Shown piece after piece: positions 8,625 to 17,120 of a stretch of 36,107 nucleotides of DNA. The stretch covers positions 1-36,107 of the forward strand of contig JACAEO010000164.1 of the NCBI GenBank assembly GCA_013388805.1, given 5' to 3'. The stretch's first letter is position 1. The number at the start of each line of letters is the position of its first letter. The DNA comes from Chloroflexota bacterium. Its GTDB lineage: Bacteria; Chloroflexota; Chloroflexia; Chloroflexales; Chloroflexaceae. The notes under the pieces were generated by a model that worked only from the letters and a program-made list of their open reading frames with translations, was not told the origin of the DNA and made no database searches. Made by a program: the position numbers and the translations under genes.

Positions 8625-9734
8625 ATGCAGCCCCCGCTGATCGCCATCGACGCCAGCCGCATCAGCGTCGCCGAGCGCACTGGCACCGAGCGTTACAGCT
8701 ACGAGGTGATCGCCGCCCTGGCCCGCATCGATCGCTGGCATCGCTACACCCTCTACACCAACGGGCTTCCCCCCGCCCTGCCGCCGCTCGGCCCCAACGT
8801 CACCCTGCGCAGCCTGCCCCTGCCGCGCCTCTGGACCCATGCGCGCCTCGGGCCCGCCCTCGTCCACGACCGGCCTGCCCTGCTCTTCGTGCCGGCCCAT
8901 GTCATCCCGCTGCTCCACCCAGCGGCCAGCGTGGTCACCATTCACGACCTGGGTTACCTGGCCTTTCCCGAAGCTCACACCGCCCGTCGCCGCCTTGAGC
9001 TCGAGCTGAGCACGCGCTGGAACCTGCGCGCCGCGCGCCGGGTGATCGCCATCTCCCAGGCCACCAGGGACGACCTGGTGCGCCAGTATGGCGCCGACCC
9101 GGCTCGCGTGGCGGTCGTCCACCATGGAGTGAGCGCCGGTTTTCAGCCGGTGGCCGACCCCGCGCTCCGCGCCGCCGCCCGCGCCCGCCATGGCCTCGAC
9201 GCGCCCTACTTCCTCTACGTCGGCACCATCCAGCCACGCAAGAACCTGGTGCGCCTGATCGAGGCCTTTGCTCGCGCCGCGGTTCCCGGCATGCTCCTGG
9301 CGCTCGCCGGGCGGCGCGGCTGGCTCAGCGCGCCCATCGAGCGCCGAGCTGCCGAGCTGGGCCTTGGCGAGCGGGTCCGCTTCCTCGGCTACCTGCCCGA
9401 CACCGACCTGCCGGCGCTGCTCGGCGACGCTACCGCCTTCGTCTTCCCCTCGCTCTACGAGGGCTTCGGCATGCCCGTGCTGGAAGCGATGGCCTGCGGC
9501 GCACCAGTGCTGACCTCGAGCACCTCGGCGCTGCCCGAAGTGGCCGGCAACGCGGCGCTGCTCGTCGACCCCCACGACACCGCGGCCATGGCCGACGCCC
9601 TCGGCCGGCTCGCCGCCGACGAAGCCCTGCGCGCCGAGCTGCGCGCGCGTGGCTACGCGCGTGCCGCCCTGTTCACCTGGGAGCGCTGCGCCCGGGCCAC
9701 ACTCGCCGTGCTGGAGCAGGCGCTGGGCCAGTAG
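8625..9734 (+). CDS. GT4 family glycosyltransferase
   Basis: A 369-residue GT-B retaining glycosyltransferase (family 4) that would move a sugar from a nucleotide donor to a glycan or lipid acceptor on the cytoplasmic side. The N-terminal acceptor domain carries GTERYSYEV and the VVTIHDLGYLAFP segment. The linker YFLYVGTIQPRKNLVRLIEAF opens the C-terminal donor domain. The E-x7-E motif EGFGMPVLE is at 279-287. No membrane segment is present. It is transcribed divergently from the glycolipid glycosyltransferase. Its -10 box sits so close to the ATG that a leaderless mRNA is likely. The acceptor is unknown. Confidence 0.88.
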   Translation: MQPPLIAIDASRISVAERTGTERYSYEVIAALARIDRWHRYTLYTNGLPPALPPLGPNVTLRSLPLPRLWTHARLGPALVHDRPALLFVPAHVIPLLHPAASVVTIHDLGYLAFPEAHTARRRLELELSTRWNLRAARRVIAISQATRDDLVRQYGADPARVAVVHHGVSAGFQPVADPALRAAARARHGLDAPYFLYVGTIQPRKNLVRLIEAFARAAVPGMLLALAGRRGWLSAPIERRAAELGLGERVRFLGYLPDTDLPALLGDATAFVFPSLYEGFGMPVLEAMACGAPVLTSSTSALPEVAGNAALLVDPHDTAAMADALGRLAADEALRAELRARGYARAALFTWERCARATLAVLEQALGQ

Positions 9735-9830
9735 GTCGGCACGGCGCGGGCGGGCGACGACGGCCTGCGCCGCTGCGCATCACCACTCATACCGATTCTG
9801 CTTGATGGCAGCGCATTGGGCTCAGTTTCA

Positions 9831-9890
9831 CAGCTCCACAGCGCTCCAGTTCGACAAAGCCCTGTGTGGAGCTGGAGCGCTGTGGAGCTG
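9831..9890. repeat. Intergenic hairpin related to the dispersed repeat core
   Basis: A perfect 19-bp inverted repeat (9831-9849 with 9872-9890) and a 22-base loop, built from the same CTCCACAG/CTGTGGAG words as the elements at 1656-1795 and 28002-28133 but without their conserved flanks. It lies between two convergent genes (stops at 9734 and 9952) and could serve as a two-way 3'-end structure. No T tract follows on either strand. Confidence 0.7.
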
Positions 9891-9951
9891 AGCGGGACAA
9901 TGCGGGATTGCCAATGCCACGTGGTATCACTCCGCGTGAGGTGTGGAGCCG

Positions 9952-10965
9952 CTACGGCTCCTGCGACTCCGCCACCTCCGCGTGCACCGTCCGCAGCACG
10001 ACGGTCACGGGACGGTTGAGCGTGTCGGCCAGGCGCGCCGCGAGATCCTGAACCGGCTTCAGCTCGCCGCTGCCCTCGACCGCGACAACGACCTGCTGGC
10101 CGTTGACGTTGACCACGAGCACATCATAGGCAGTGTCCTCAAGCCAGTTCTCCACAGTGACCGTCGCGCGCCTGGTGTCGTTCGCGCTCTGAATGGCGCG
10201 ATAGCTGGTCACGGAGAGCGGCAGCGCCACGATCAAGATGCCTGTCGTGAAGATGGCGAAGCCGTGCCGGCGGAGCTTTGCTTGCTGCGGGGTGCGCGCC
10301 ACCGTGCCAAGGCCCAGGGCGACAAAGACCAGACCGCCCGCAAGCAGGATGGTGAGGAAGTTGGTCAGGAACAGCAGCAGTGCCCCCATAGCCGGGCCGT
10401 ACTGCCCCTGCTGCAGGGCAATGCCCACGACGCAGAGCGGAGGCACCAGCGAGATGGCAATGGCGACGCCGCCGATCGAGTCGGCGATCTCGGTGCGCGA
10501 GGTGATGAAGGCCCCGGCTGCACCCGCACCCAGGGCGGTGAGCAGCGCGAAGAGATTGGGATTGATGCGCGAGGCGATTTCGCCGTTGCCCGTGAATGAG
10601 ATCGCTACCTCAGGGACGATGGCAGCCAGCAGGTACGAACAGGCGGTTACGGTCACGACCCCAACAATGACGAGGGCCAGGGCGCGCAGCGCGCGCGGCA
10701 GCGAGCCCATCACCACCGCCGCGGTCGTCGCCATGATCGGCCCCATCAGGGGCGCGACGATCATCGCGCCGATCACGGTCGCCGTCGAGTCGGAGAGCAC
10801 GCCATAGGTTGCGATCACCGTGGCGAGCACGAGCAACACGAAAAAGTTGACCAGCCGCCGTCGGACCAGTGGGCCCTCGATGAAGAGTTTGTCCTCGAAA
10901 ACCGGCAGATAGTCAGGGTCGAAGCCCGACCTGGTCGACCGGGCCGGCTGCACGGTCTGCGCCAT
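9952..10965 (-). CDS. DUF389 (TIGR00341-like) membrane protein
   Basis: A 337-residue integral membrane protein. The N-terminal EDKLFIEGPLVRRRLVNFFVLLVLATVIATYGVLSDSTATVIGAMIVAPLMGPIMATT region is the hallmark of DUF389 proteins. It is followed by about six hydrophobic helices to residue 265 and a soluble C-terminal domain of about 80 residues. The biochemical function of the family is not established. ATG at 10965 has a strong GAGGAGGAA site. It is 111 bases after arsM on the same strand, with a strong hairpin in between, so it may be a separate transcript or a partly read-through tail of the arginine operon. Confidence 0.8.
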   Translation of the reverse strand: MAQTVQPARSTRSGFDPDYLPVFEDKLFIEGPLVRRRLVNFFVLLVLATVIATYGVLSDSTATVIGAMIVAPLMGPIMATTAAVVMGSLPRALRALALVIVGVVTVTACSYLLAAIVPEVAISFTGNGEIASRINPNLFALLTALGAGAAGAFITSRTEIADSIGGVAIAISLVPPLCVVGIALQQGQYGPAMGALLLFLTNFLTILLAGGLVFVALGLGTVARTPQQAKLRRHGFAIFTTGILIVALPLSVTSYRAIQSANDTRRATVTVENWLEDTAYDVLVVNVNGQQVVVAVEGSGELKPVQDLAARLADTLNRPVTVVLRTVHAEVAESQEP

Positions 10966-11025
10966 GGTTCCTCCTCGGCAACAGAAGGGTCGCTGGCCCG
11001 AAGAAGGTCTGGGACGACGCTCCAG

Positions 11026-11057
11026 CCGGTGGTTGGGGCAGCCGCCCCAAACACCGG
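11026..11057. terminator. Strong hairpin between arsM and the DUF389 gene
   Basis: Stems of 6 bp (CCGGTG/CACCGG) and 7 bp (TTGGGGC/GCCCCAA) are separated by one mismatch, with a four-base loop. It lies 20 bases after the arsM stop on the minus strand. There is no T tract, so it is a possible 3'-end or processing structure rather than a textbook intrinsic terminator. Confidence 0.45.
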
Positions 11058-11076
11058 CCCCCCCCGACCACCTGGC

Positions 11077-11919
11077 CTATGCCGGGCGCCGGGCGCTGAT
11101 CGCGCAACTGGTGACCCGCCCCTCAAGCTGCTGCACGACCTCATCGGGCAGTCCGACCAGCATCTCGGAGCCCTGCGCCCGCAGGTCGGCGCTGGTGTAG
11201 CGCTGCGTTACCTCCAGGCTGATCTGCTCGAAGCCCGCCGCCTCCAGCAGGGTGTGGTACTCCGTCGTGCTCAGCGCGCCAGCAAAGCAGGCCGCCCAGC
11301 TCAGCGCCGCGCGCACCGCGGCCTCACTCACCGGCAGGTTGCTCAGCTCGCCGTCGAACACGATATCGGAGACCGCCAGGCGCCCACCCGGCTTGAGCAC
11401 CCGGAAGGCATCAACCAGCACCTGGCCCTTGTCCGGCACAAGGTTGATCACACAATTCGAGATGATCACATCAACCGACTGGTCGGGCAGCGGGATGGCC
11501 TCGATGTCGCCCTTAAGGAAGGCCACATTGGTGGCGCCGGCCTTCTCGGCGTTGCGTCGCGCAACCTCAAGCATGGCATCCGTCATGTCAAGCCCGTACA
11601 CGAAGCCGCCCGGCCCCACGCGCTGAGCCGCCAGCAGCACCTCCAGCCCCCCGCCGGAACCCAGGTCGAGCACCACTTCACCAGGGCGCAGGCTGGCCAG
11701 GGCCAGCGGATTGCCGCAGCCGAACGAGGCGGTCACCACACCCTCGGGCAGCGTCGCCAGCGCCTCGGCGCCGTGCAAGGCCAACTCGGTGCTTGTCGCA
11801 CAGCAACTGCTCGCCGCCGGCCCACAGCAGGGCTCCGCTGCCGCCGCCTTGATCGCGTTCCCATAGTGTTCCTGCACAGCGGCCTTGATCGTGGTCGGGT
11901 CAGACATCGGCTGACTCAT
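11077..11919 (-). CDS. arsM: Arsenite S-adenosylmethionine methyltransferase
   Basis: A 280-residue class I SAM methyltransferase that methylates As(III), detoxifying arsenic in the cytoplasm. The SAM-binding glycine loop is [10 protein letters not shown] at 82-91. The three cysteines that hold arsenite in characterised ArsM proteins have clear counterparts: Cys68 in SFGCGNP, Cys156 in [11 protein letters not shown] and Cys211 in CFAGAL. Extra cysteine pairs near the N-terminus (31/32 and 39/40) are also common in this family. GAGGAG precedes the ATG at 11919. It starts 15 bases after the argA stop, so it is probably transcribed from the arginine operon; no ArsR-type operator or other ars gene is visible nearby. 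Confidence 0.92.
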   Translation of the reverse strand: MSQPMSDPTTIKAAVQEHYGNAIKAAAAEPCCGPAASSCCATSTELALHGAEALATLPEGVVTASFGCGNPLALASLRPGEVVLDLGSGGGLEVLLAAQRVGPGGFVYGLDMTDAMLEVARRNAEKAGATNVAFLKGDIEAIPLPDQSVDVIISNCVINLVPDKGQVLVDAFRVLKPGGRLAVSDIVFDGELSNLPVSEAAVRAALSWAACFAGALSTTEYHTLLEAAGFEQISLEVTQRYTSADLRAQGSEMLVGLPDEVVQQLEGRVTSCAISARRPA

Positions 11920-11934
11920 CGTGTTACTCCTCGC

Positions 11935-12453
11935 TTACACTTCACGCACCATGGCGATCTCGTCGCAACGGTCCTGTTTGAAGCAGGTGGCGCAATCTTG
12001 CCAGATCTTGTGCGGGAGCCGCAGCTTGGGCACCTCGCGGAAGCCGAGCCGGCTGAAGAAACCCACCTGCAAGGTGAGCGTGAAGAGCGTGTGGATCCCC
12101 AGCCCGCGCGCCTCGTCGAAGAGCGGCTCGACCAGCCGGCGCCCCAGGCCGTGACCCTGGAAGTCCGGGTGGACGGCCAGGCTCACGACCTCGGCCAGGT
12201 CGGCCCAGGTGATATGCAGCGCAGCGCAGCCGACCACCTCGCCCTCGGCGTCGGCCACATTGAAGGTGCGCACCCGGTTGTAGAGCTGGTCCATGGTCTT
12301 GGGCAGCATATCGCCCCGGGCGGCGTAGTAGTTGATCAGTTCGTAGAGCCGCGGCACGTCATCTACCCGGGCGCGACGCACCGCAACCACGGCGCCGGGG
12401 CGCGCCTGGAGTTGCGGCAGCGTGACGGGCGGCTGGTAGAGCAGGCTAGGCAT
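11935..12453 (-). CDS. argA: Short-form N-acetylglutamate synthase (GNAT)
   Basis: A 172-residue GNAT protein matching the short, kinase-domain-free N-acetylglutamate synthases that acetylate glutamate at the first step of arginine synthesis. The acetyl-CoA loop QGHGLGRRLV follows VVSLAVHPDF, and TLTLQVGFFSRLGF is typical. The C-terminus carries the family's cysteine signature (IWQDCATCFKQDRCDEIAM). The ATG at 12453 overlaps the last eight bases of argH, with GGGAG upstream, implying translational coupling. The adjacency mirrors the natural ArgH-ArgA fusions known from some marine gammaproteobacteria. An earlier in-frame start at 12477 is possible but less likely. Confidence 0.87.
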   Translation of the reverse strand: MPSLLYQPPVTLPQLQARPGAVVAVRRARVDDVPRLYELINYYAARGDMLPKTMDQLYNRVRTFNVADAEGEVVGCAALHITWADLAEVVSLAVHPDFQGHGLGRRLVEPLFDEARGLGIHTLFTLTLQVGFFSRLGFREVPKLRLPHKIWQDCATCFKQDRCDEIAMVREV

Positions 12454-13825
12454 CGATGAGCTCCCGCCAGCGGGCACACTGCTCGCTCACCCGGATCGGC
12501 GCCGTGCCGCCCAGACTATCCTTGCGCGCCACACTGCGCGCGAAGTCGAACACCGAGTAGATCGCGGCGTCCAGGTCGGGCTGGATCGCCTGATACTCGG
12601 CCAGCGGCAGGTCACGCAGGGCGACCCGCAGCTCCAGGGCACGCCGCACCAGGCGACCGACCTTGCCATGGGCCTCGCGGAAGGGCACACCGCGCCGCAC
12701 CAACTCATCGGCCAGGTCGGTGGCGAGCATGGCGTCGTCGAGCGCGGCGGCCATGCGCTCGGGTCGCACCGCCAGGGTTGCGACCGCCCCGGCAGCGACC
12801 TGAAGGCCCAGTTCGAGCGTATCAACGCTGTCGAAGAAGGGCTGCTTGTCCTCCTGCATGTCCTTGTTGTAGGTCAGCGGTAAGCCTTTCAGCATGGTCA
12901 GCAGGGCCACCAGGTTGCCTACCAGTCGTCCGCTCTTGCCGCGCAGCAACTCCATGCTATCAGGGTTTTTTTTCTGCGGCATCAGACTTGAGCCGGTACT
13001 GTAGGCGTCGTCAAGCTCGACGAAGCCGAACTCGGCGCTGCTGTAGAGGATCAGGTCCTCGGCGAGCCGGCTCAGGTGCACCCCGCTGAGCGCGAAGGCG
13101 AAGAGCAACTCGGCTACGAAATCGCGGTCGGCCACCGCGTCCAGCGAGTTACCGGCCACGGCGTCGAACTCGTCCAGCGCCTCGGTCAGCCGCTCCCGTT
13201 CGATGCCGAGGCTATTGCCGGCCAGGGCGCCAGCGCCCAGGGGCAGGGTGCGCGTGCGCGTGGTAGCGTCATCAATGCGCTGCCGATCTCGCTCGAACAT
13301 CTCGAGGTAGGCCAGGCACCAGTGGCCGAAGGTGATCGGCTGTGCCCGTTGCAGGTGGGTGTAGCCCGGCATCAGCGTGGCCACATGTTGCTCGGCCTGC
13401 GCCAGCAGGGCCAGTTGCAGCCCCCGCAGGCCGTGGCGCACCTGCTGCGCCGCCTGGATGGCGAAGAGCCGGAAGGCGGTGGCCACCTGGTCGTTGCGGG
13501 AACGCCCGGTGTGCAACTTCAGCGCCGGCTCGCCCACCAGCTCAGACAGCCGTCGCTCCACTGCGGTGTGGATGTCCTCATCGCCCTCGGCGGGCACGAA
13601 GCGCCCGTCGGCGAACTCGCGCCGCACCAGTTCAAGGCCCTGCGCCAGGCGCTCGTGCTCCGCCACGCTGATCAGCCCGGCCTCCTTCAACGCCTCGGCC
13701 CAGGCCAGGCTACCGCTGATGTCTGCCTCAGCCAGGCGCACGTCGAAGGCAAACGAGTCGTTGAAGCGGCGCATCGTCTCCGCCGTCGGCGCCGCGAACC
13801 GGCCACCCCACAGTCTGTGTTCCAT
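12446..13825 (-). CDS. argH: Argininosuccinate lyase
   Basis: A 459-residue enzyme that splits argininosuccinate into arginine and fumarate, the last step of arginine synthesis. It is a full-length member of the aspartase/fumarase superfamily. The superfamily signature GSSLMPQKKNPD is at 278-289, with the mobile-loop catalytic serine. KLHTGRSRNDQVAT (103-116) and GYTHLQRAQP with His157 (154-163) are also intact. It works as a cytoplasmic tetramer in known members. It lies nine bases after argJ and overlaps argA by eight bases. Confidence 0.97.
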   Translation of the reverse strand: MEHRLWGGRFAAPTAETMRRFNDSFAFDVRLAEADISGSLAWAEALKEAGLISVAEHERLAQGLELVRREFADGRFVPAEGDEDIHTAVERRLSELVGEPALKLHTGRSRNDQVATAFRLFAIQAAQQVRHGLRGLQLALLAQAEQHVATLMPGYTHLQRAQPITFGHWCLAYLEMFERDRQRIDDATTRTRTLPLGAGALAGNSLGIERERLTEALDEFDAVAGNSLDAVADRDFVAELLFAFALSGVHLSRLAEDLILYSSAEFGFVELDDAYSTGSSLMPQKKNPDSMELLRGKSGRLVGNLVALLTMLKGLPLTYNKDMQEDKQPFFDSVDTLELGLQVAAGAVATLAVRPERMAAALDDAMLATDLADELVRRGVPFREAHGKVGRLVRRALELRVALRDLPLAEYQAIQPDLDAAIYSVFDFARSVARKDSLGGTAPIRVSEQCARWRELIDA

Positions 13826-13834
13826 GGCTTTGCT

Positions 13835-15058
13835 CTATGTCCGATACTCCGCATTGATCGCCACGTATGCGGGGCTGAGGTCGCAGGTCCACACGGTCGC
13901 CTCACCCGTTCCCAGGCCCAGGTCGGCCTCGATCGTCACCTCGGGGACATTGAGCAGGTCACTGGCGGCCCGTTCGTCGAAGGGCAGCGGCAGGCCGCCC
14001 TCCAGCACGCGCATGCCGCCGAAGTGCAGCACCACCCGCGCCGGGTCCACCTCGGCCCCGCTGTAGCCGATCGCACAGAGCACGCGGCCCCAGTTCGGGT
14101 CGGCGCCGTAGAGAGCCGTCTTGACCAGCGGTGAGCGGGCCACGGCCATTGCGGCCAGCTTCGCCTCGGCATCACTCATTGCCCCGCGCACAGTGATCGT
14201 CACAAAGCGGGTCGCGCCTTCACCATCGCGCACCACCGCGTGGGCCAGCTGCCGGCAGACGGCCGTCAGCCCGGCGACGAAGGCGGCATAGGCCGGGTCA
14301 GCCGGATCGCTGATCGGCGGGGCGGAGGCGGCGCCATTGGCCAGCACCAGCAGGGTGTCGTTGGTACTCGTATCGCCATCAATGCTGATACTGTTGAAGC
14401 TGCCCGCGACCGCCTCGCGCAGCGCCGCATCGAGCAGGGCGGGTGGAAGCGCCGCATCGCTGGTCACCACACTGAGCAGCGTGGCCATGTTCGGGTGGAT
14501 CATCCCGGCGCCCTTGGCCATCCCGCCGATGACGATCGTCGCGCCGCCGGGCAGGCTGACCTGGGCAGCCACGTGCTTCGGGCGGGTATCGGTGGTCATG
14601 ATCGCCCGGGCCGCCGCCGGGCCATTGGCGGCAGCGAGGCGCCCCGCCGCCACGCGAATGCCGGCAAGGATCTTCGCCACCGGCATCGGCACACCGATCG
14701 TGCCAGTCGACATGACAAAGGCGCTGTCGGCGGGCAGGCCGAGCGCCGCCTCAGTGGCGCGGGCCATGGCCAGCGCCGCCGCGTCGCCATCGCTGCCGGT
14801 GCAGGCGTTGGCGTTGCCGGCGTTGATCACCACCGCCTGCACGCCCCCGGCGTTGCGACCAAGCAGCGCCATGTCGTACAACACGGGCGCCGCCTTGACC
14901 CGATTGGTCGTGAAGACCGCCGCTGCCGCCGCCGGACGATCGCTCACCAGCAGCGCCAGGTCGTCACGGTCGGCATATTTGATGCCGCAGGCGGCCGTCG
15001 CCGCGCGCCAGCCCGCTGCGCTGGCGGCATGGCCAGCTTCGAGGAACGTCACGTGCAT
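13835..15058 (-). CDS. argJ: Bifunctional ornithine acetyltransferase/N-acetylglutamate synthase
   Basis: A 407-residue ArgJ precursor that transfers acetyl from N-acetylornithine to glutamate. It is self-cleaving: the conserved block KGAGMIHPNMATLL places the break before Thr193, which becomes the nucleophile of the beta chain. The alpha-chain oxyanion segment MSTGTIGVPMP (116-126) and the C-terminal ALYGADPNWGR block are present. Its ATG abuts the stop codon of the phosphatase gene (TAGATG) with GGAGGAG just upstream, so the two are tightly coupled. With both ArgJ and a separate ArgA in the operon, ArgJ may mainly recycle acetyl groups while ArgA replenishes them; whether this ArgJ also uses acetyl-CoA cannot be read from sequence. 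Confidence 0.96.
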   Translation of the reverse strand: MHVTFLEAGHAASAAGWRAATAACGIKYADRDDLALLVSDRPAAAAAVFTTNRVKAAPVLYDMALLGRNAGGVQAVVINAGNANACTGSDGDAAALAMARATEAALGLPADSAFVMSTGTIGVPMPVAKILAGIRVAAGRLAAANGPAAARAIMTTDTRPKHVAAQVSLPGGATIVIGGMAKGAGMIHPNMATLLSVVTSDAALPPALLDAALREAVAGSFNSISIDGDTSTNDTLLVLANGAASAPPISDPADPAYAAFVAGLTAVCRQLAHAVVRDGEGATRFVTITVRGAMSDAEAKLAAMAVARSPLVKTALYGADPNWGRVLCAIGYSGAEVDPARVVLHFGGMRVLEGGLPLPFDERAASDLLNVPEVTIEADLGLGTGEATVWTCDLSPAYVAINAEYRT

Positions 15059-15772
15059 CTACTCCTCCGTAGGCACCGGGGTGGCGGGGTGACCGTCGCC
15101 CGTGAGCTCAGTATCCTCCCAGCGCAGCGACTCGATCGCGCCGATGTCGTGGAGGTGGGCGATGTCATTGTAGCTGTTGAGGCGCCAGAGGTCGCGGGCG
15201 CGCCGGTTCACATACTCCCAGTGGGTGATGCTCGTGTTGCGGGTATGGAAGTCGGTGGGCGGGAGCACCAGGCTCGGCATCTGGAAGAAGTGGATGAACG
15301 AGCAGTCGACCACGCCGCCGTGGCAAACGATGACGATCGTCTTGCCTGCGTGCTCGCTGGTGATGCGCGTGAACGCCCGGCCCACCCGGAGGGTGAATTC
15401 GCCCCAACTCTCGCCGCCGGGGGCGATCGGGCGCAGCGGCTCGGCGTCAAAGTTGGGCACGCCAAAGCGCGACCAGGCCTCCTGGTTGGTCATGCCGTCG
15501 GCCTCACCGATGCGCAACTCCTGCACATCGTCATCGAAGATGATCGGCAGGCCCAGGGCCGGCTGGATGATCTCGGCAGTCTGGCGGGCCCGGGGCAACG
15601 TACTGGCGATCAGCACGTCGGCCTGCAACTCGCCGCGTGCCAGCCGGTCACGCAGCCGCTCGGCCTGGGCCACGCCACGGGGCGTCAGGCCCTGATCGCC
15701 GCGCATGCCGGCGACGATCGGCTTGACGTTCGCCCATGCCTCGCCGTGCCGAATGAGGTAGAGATGTGTCAT
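15059..15772 (-). CDS. Histidine phosphatase superfamily protein in the arg operon
   Basis: A 237-residue cytoplasmic protein of the histidine phosphatase (phosphoglycerate mutase-like) superfamily. The phosphohistidine motif RHGE is at 8-11, the second arginine lies in STLPRARQTAEI, the acidic EL-IGEADG segment follows, and the second catalytic histidine is in IVIVCHGGVVDCSF. The substrate is unknown; family members act on sugar phosphates, nucleotides and other small phosphates. It sits 32 bases after argG and directly abuts argJ, so it is part of the arginine transcript, though no arginine-pathway step needs it. It is only a distant relative of the second histidine phosphatase at 32948-33589. 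Confidence 0.85.
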   Translation of the reverse strand: MTHLYLIRHGEAWANVKPIVAGMRGDQGLTPRGVAQAERLRDRLARGELQADVLIASTLPRARQTAEIIQPALGLPIIFDDDVQELRIGEADGMTNQEAWSRFGVPNFDAEPLRPIAPGGESWGEFTLRVGRAFTRITSEHAGKTIVIVCHGGVVDCSFIHFFQMPSLVLPPTDFHTRNTSITHWEYVNRRARDLWRLNSYNDIAHLHDIGAIESLRWEDTELTGDGHPATPVPTEE

Positions 15773-15804
15773 GGTGGGTGTCCCGTCGGAACGCAGCCGC
15801 GCCG

Positions 15805-17007
15805 TTACTTCATCAGCGCCTGCACCTTGATGCTCAGCCCATAGAGCTTGATAAAGGCCTCGGCGTCCTGCTGGTTGTAAACCATGTCGGGGCCGAAGGT
15901 GGCCAGATCCTCATTGTAGAGTGAGAAGGGCGAGCGCCGGCCAACGACGATGATGTTGCCCTTGTAGAGCTTCATGCGCACCTCGCCCGTCATGGTGCGC
16001 TGGGTCGTACGCACGAAGGCGTCATAGGCCTCGCGCACAGGGGTGAACCAGCGCCCGTTGTAGACCAGGTCGGCGTAATCGAGCGCGATGCGGTCCTTGG
16101 CGCGCATGGTCTCTTTGTCGAGCACGATACTTTCGAGCTCGCGATGGGCGGTGTAGAGCAGGCTCCCACCGGGCGTCTCATAGACGCCGTGACTCTTCAT
16201 GCCCACCAGGCGGTTCTCCACCAGGTCGACGCGGCCCACCCCGTGGCGCCCGCCGATGGCATTGAGCCGCTCCACCAGCTCGACCAGGCCGAGCCGCTCG
16301 CCATTGACCGCGACCGGGACACCCTGCTCGAAGGCCAGCGTGAGGTACTCGGGGGTATCGGGCGCTGCCTCGGGGCTGGCGCTGATCTGGAACATATCCT
16401 CCTCAGGCTCATTCCAGGGGTCTTCGAGCACGCCACCCTCGTGGCTGAGGTGCCAGAGGTTACGGTCGCGGCTATAAATCTTCTCGGCGGTAGCGGTGAC
16501 GGGCACATGGTACTCGGCGGCGTAGTCCAGCGCATCCTGGCGGCTGCGGATGCTCCACTCGCGCCAGGGGGCGATGATCTTGAGCCGCGGGTTGAGCGCG
16601 AAGTAGGTGAGCTCGAAGCGCACCTGGTCATTCCCTTTGCCAGTGGCGCCGTGGGCGACGGCATCGGCCCCCTCGGCCTCGGCCACCGCCACCTGGTGTT
16701 TGGCGATGATCGGGCGGGCGAAGGAGGTGCCGAGCAGGTACTTGCGCTCATAGATCGCGCCGGCCTGCATGGTCGGCACGATGTAGTCGCGGATGAACTC
16801 CTCGCGCAGGTCGCGCACGATCAGCTTGCTGGCACCGCTCTTGAGCGCCTTCTCCTCCAGCCCCGCCAATTCCTCCGCCTGGCCCAGGTCGGCGCAGAAG
16901 CAGATCACCTCACAGCCGTAGTTCTCACGCAGCCACGGCACGATCACCGACGTATCCAGGCCGCCCGAATAGGCCAGCACCACTTTGTTGACATCACCCT
17001 TCGCCAT
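15805..17007 (-). CDS. argG: Argininosuccinate synthase
   Basis: A 400-residue enzyme joining citrulline and aspartate with ATP to give argininosuccinate. The ATP-pyrophosphatase loop AYSGGLDTS is at residues 12-20, and the citrulline/aspartate site blocks [15 protein letters not shown] and DREVN-like [16 protein letters not shown] are intact. It is the usual length for the family. Start taken as ATG 17007 behind GAGGTG; a GTG directly upstream (17010) is possible. It heads the operon argG-phosphatase-argJ-argH-argA-arsM. Between its promoter (17298-17270) and its start lie an arginine-rich leader ORF and an intrinsic terminator, so expression is probably controlled by attenuation. Confidence 0.97.
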   Translation of the reverse strand: MAKGDVNKVVLAYSGGLDTSVIVPWLRENYGCEVICFCADLGQAEELAGLEEKALKSGASKLIVRDLREEFIRDYIVPTMQAGAIYERKYLLGTSFARPIIAKHQVAVAEAEGADAVAHGATGKGNDQVRFELTYFALNPRLKIIAPWREWSIRSRQDALDYAAEYHVPVTATAEKIYSRDRNLWHLSHEGGVLEDPWNEPEEDMFQISASPEAAPDTPEYLTLAFEQGVPVAVNGERLGLVELVERLNAIGGRHGVGRVDLVENRLVGMKSHGVYETPGGSLLYTAHRELESIVLDKETMRAKDRIALDYADLVYNGRWFTPVREAYDAFVRTTQRTMTGEVRMKLYKGNIIVVGRRSPFSLYNEDLATFGPDMVYNQQDAEAFIKLYGLSIKVQALMK

Positions 17008-17059
17008 CACGCACCTCGCTGCTCACGCTGCATCGTCCACCGGGTCCACCGGCGCCCAC

Positions 17060-17094
17060 AAAAAGGGCCAGCCTGCCCTCTGGCAAAGCTGGCC
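17060..17094 (-). terminator. Intrinsic terminator in the argG leader
   Basis: In the RNA, GGCCAGC (17094-17088) pairs with GCTGGCC (17072-17066). An inner 4-bp stem TGCC/GGCA sits across a small internal loop, and CTTTTT (17065-17060) follows. It lies 53 bases before argG and downstream of its promoter, so it would stop transcription before the gene unless prevented: an attenuator terminator. Confidence 0.8.
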
Positions 17095-17120
17095 TGCGGC
17101 CGAACGGCGAACAAGCACGG

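Noticed and set aside
12668-14134. Long plus-strand open frames opposite argH and argJ
   Set aside because: Opposite-strand shadows common in high-GC DNA; the minus-strand proteins carry full enzyme signatures.
14240-15844. 534-codon plus-strand frame opposite argJ and the phosphatase
   Set aside because: His/Arg/Gly-rich antisense shadow with no domain; argJ and the phosphatase on the other strand are certain.
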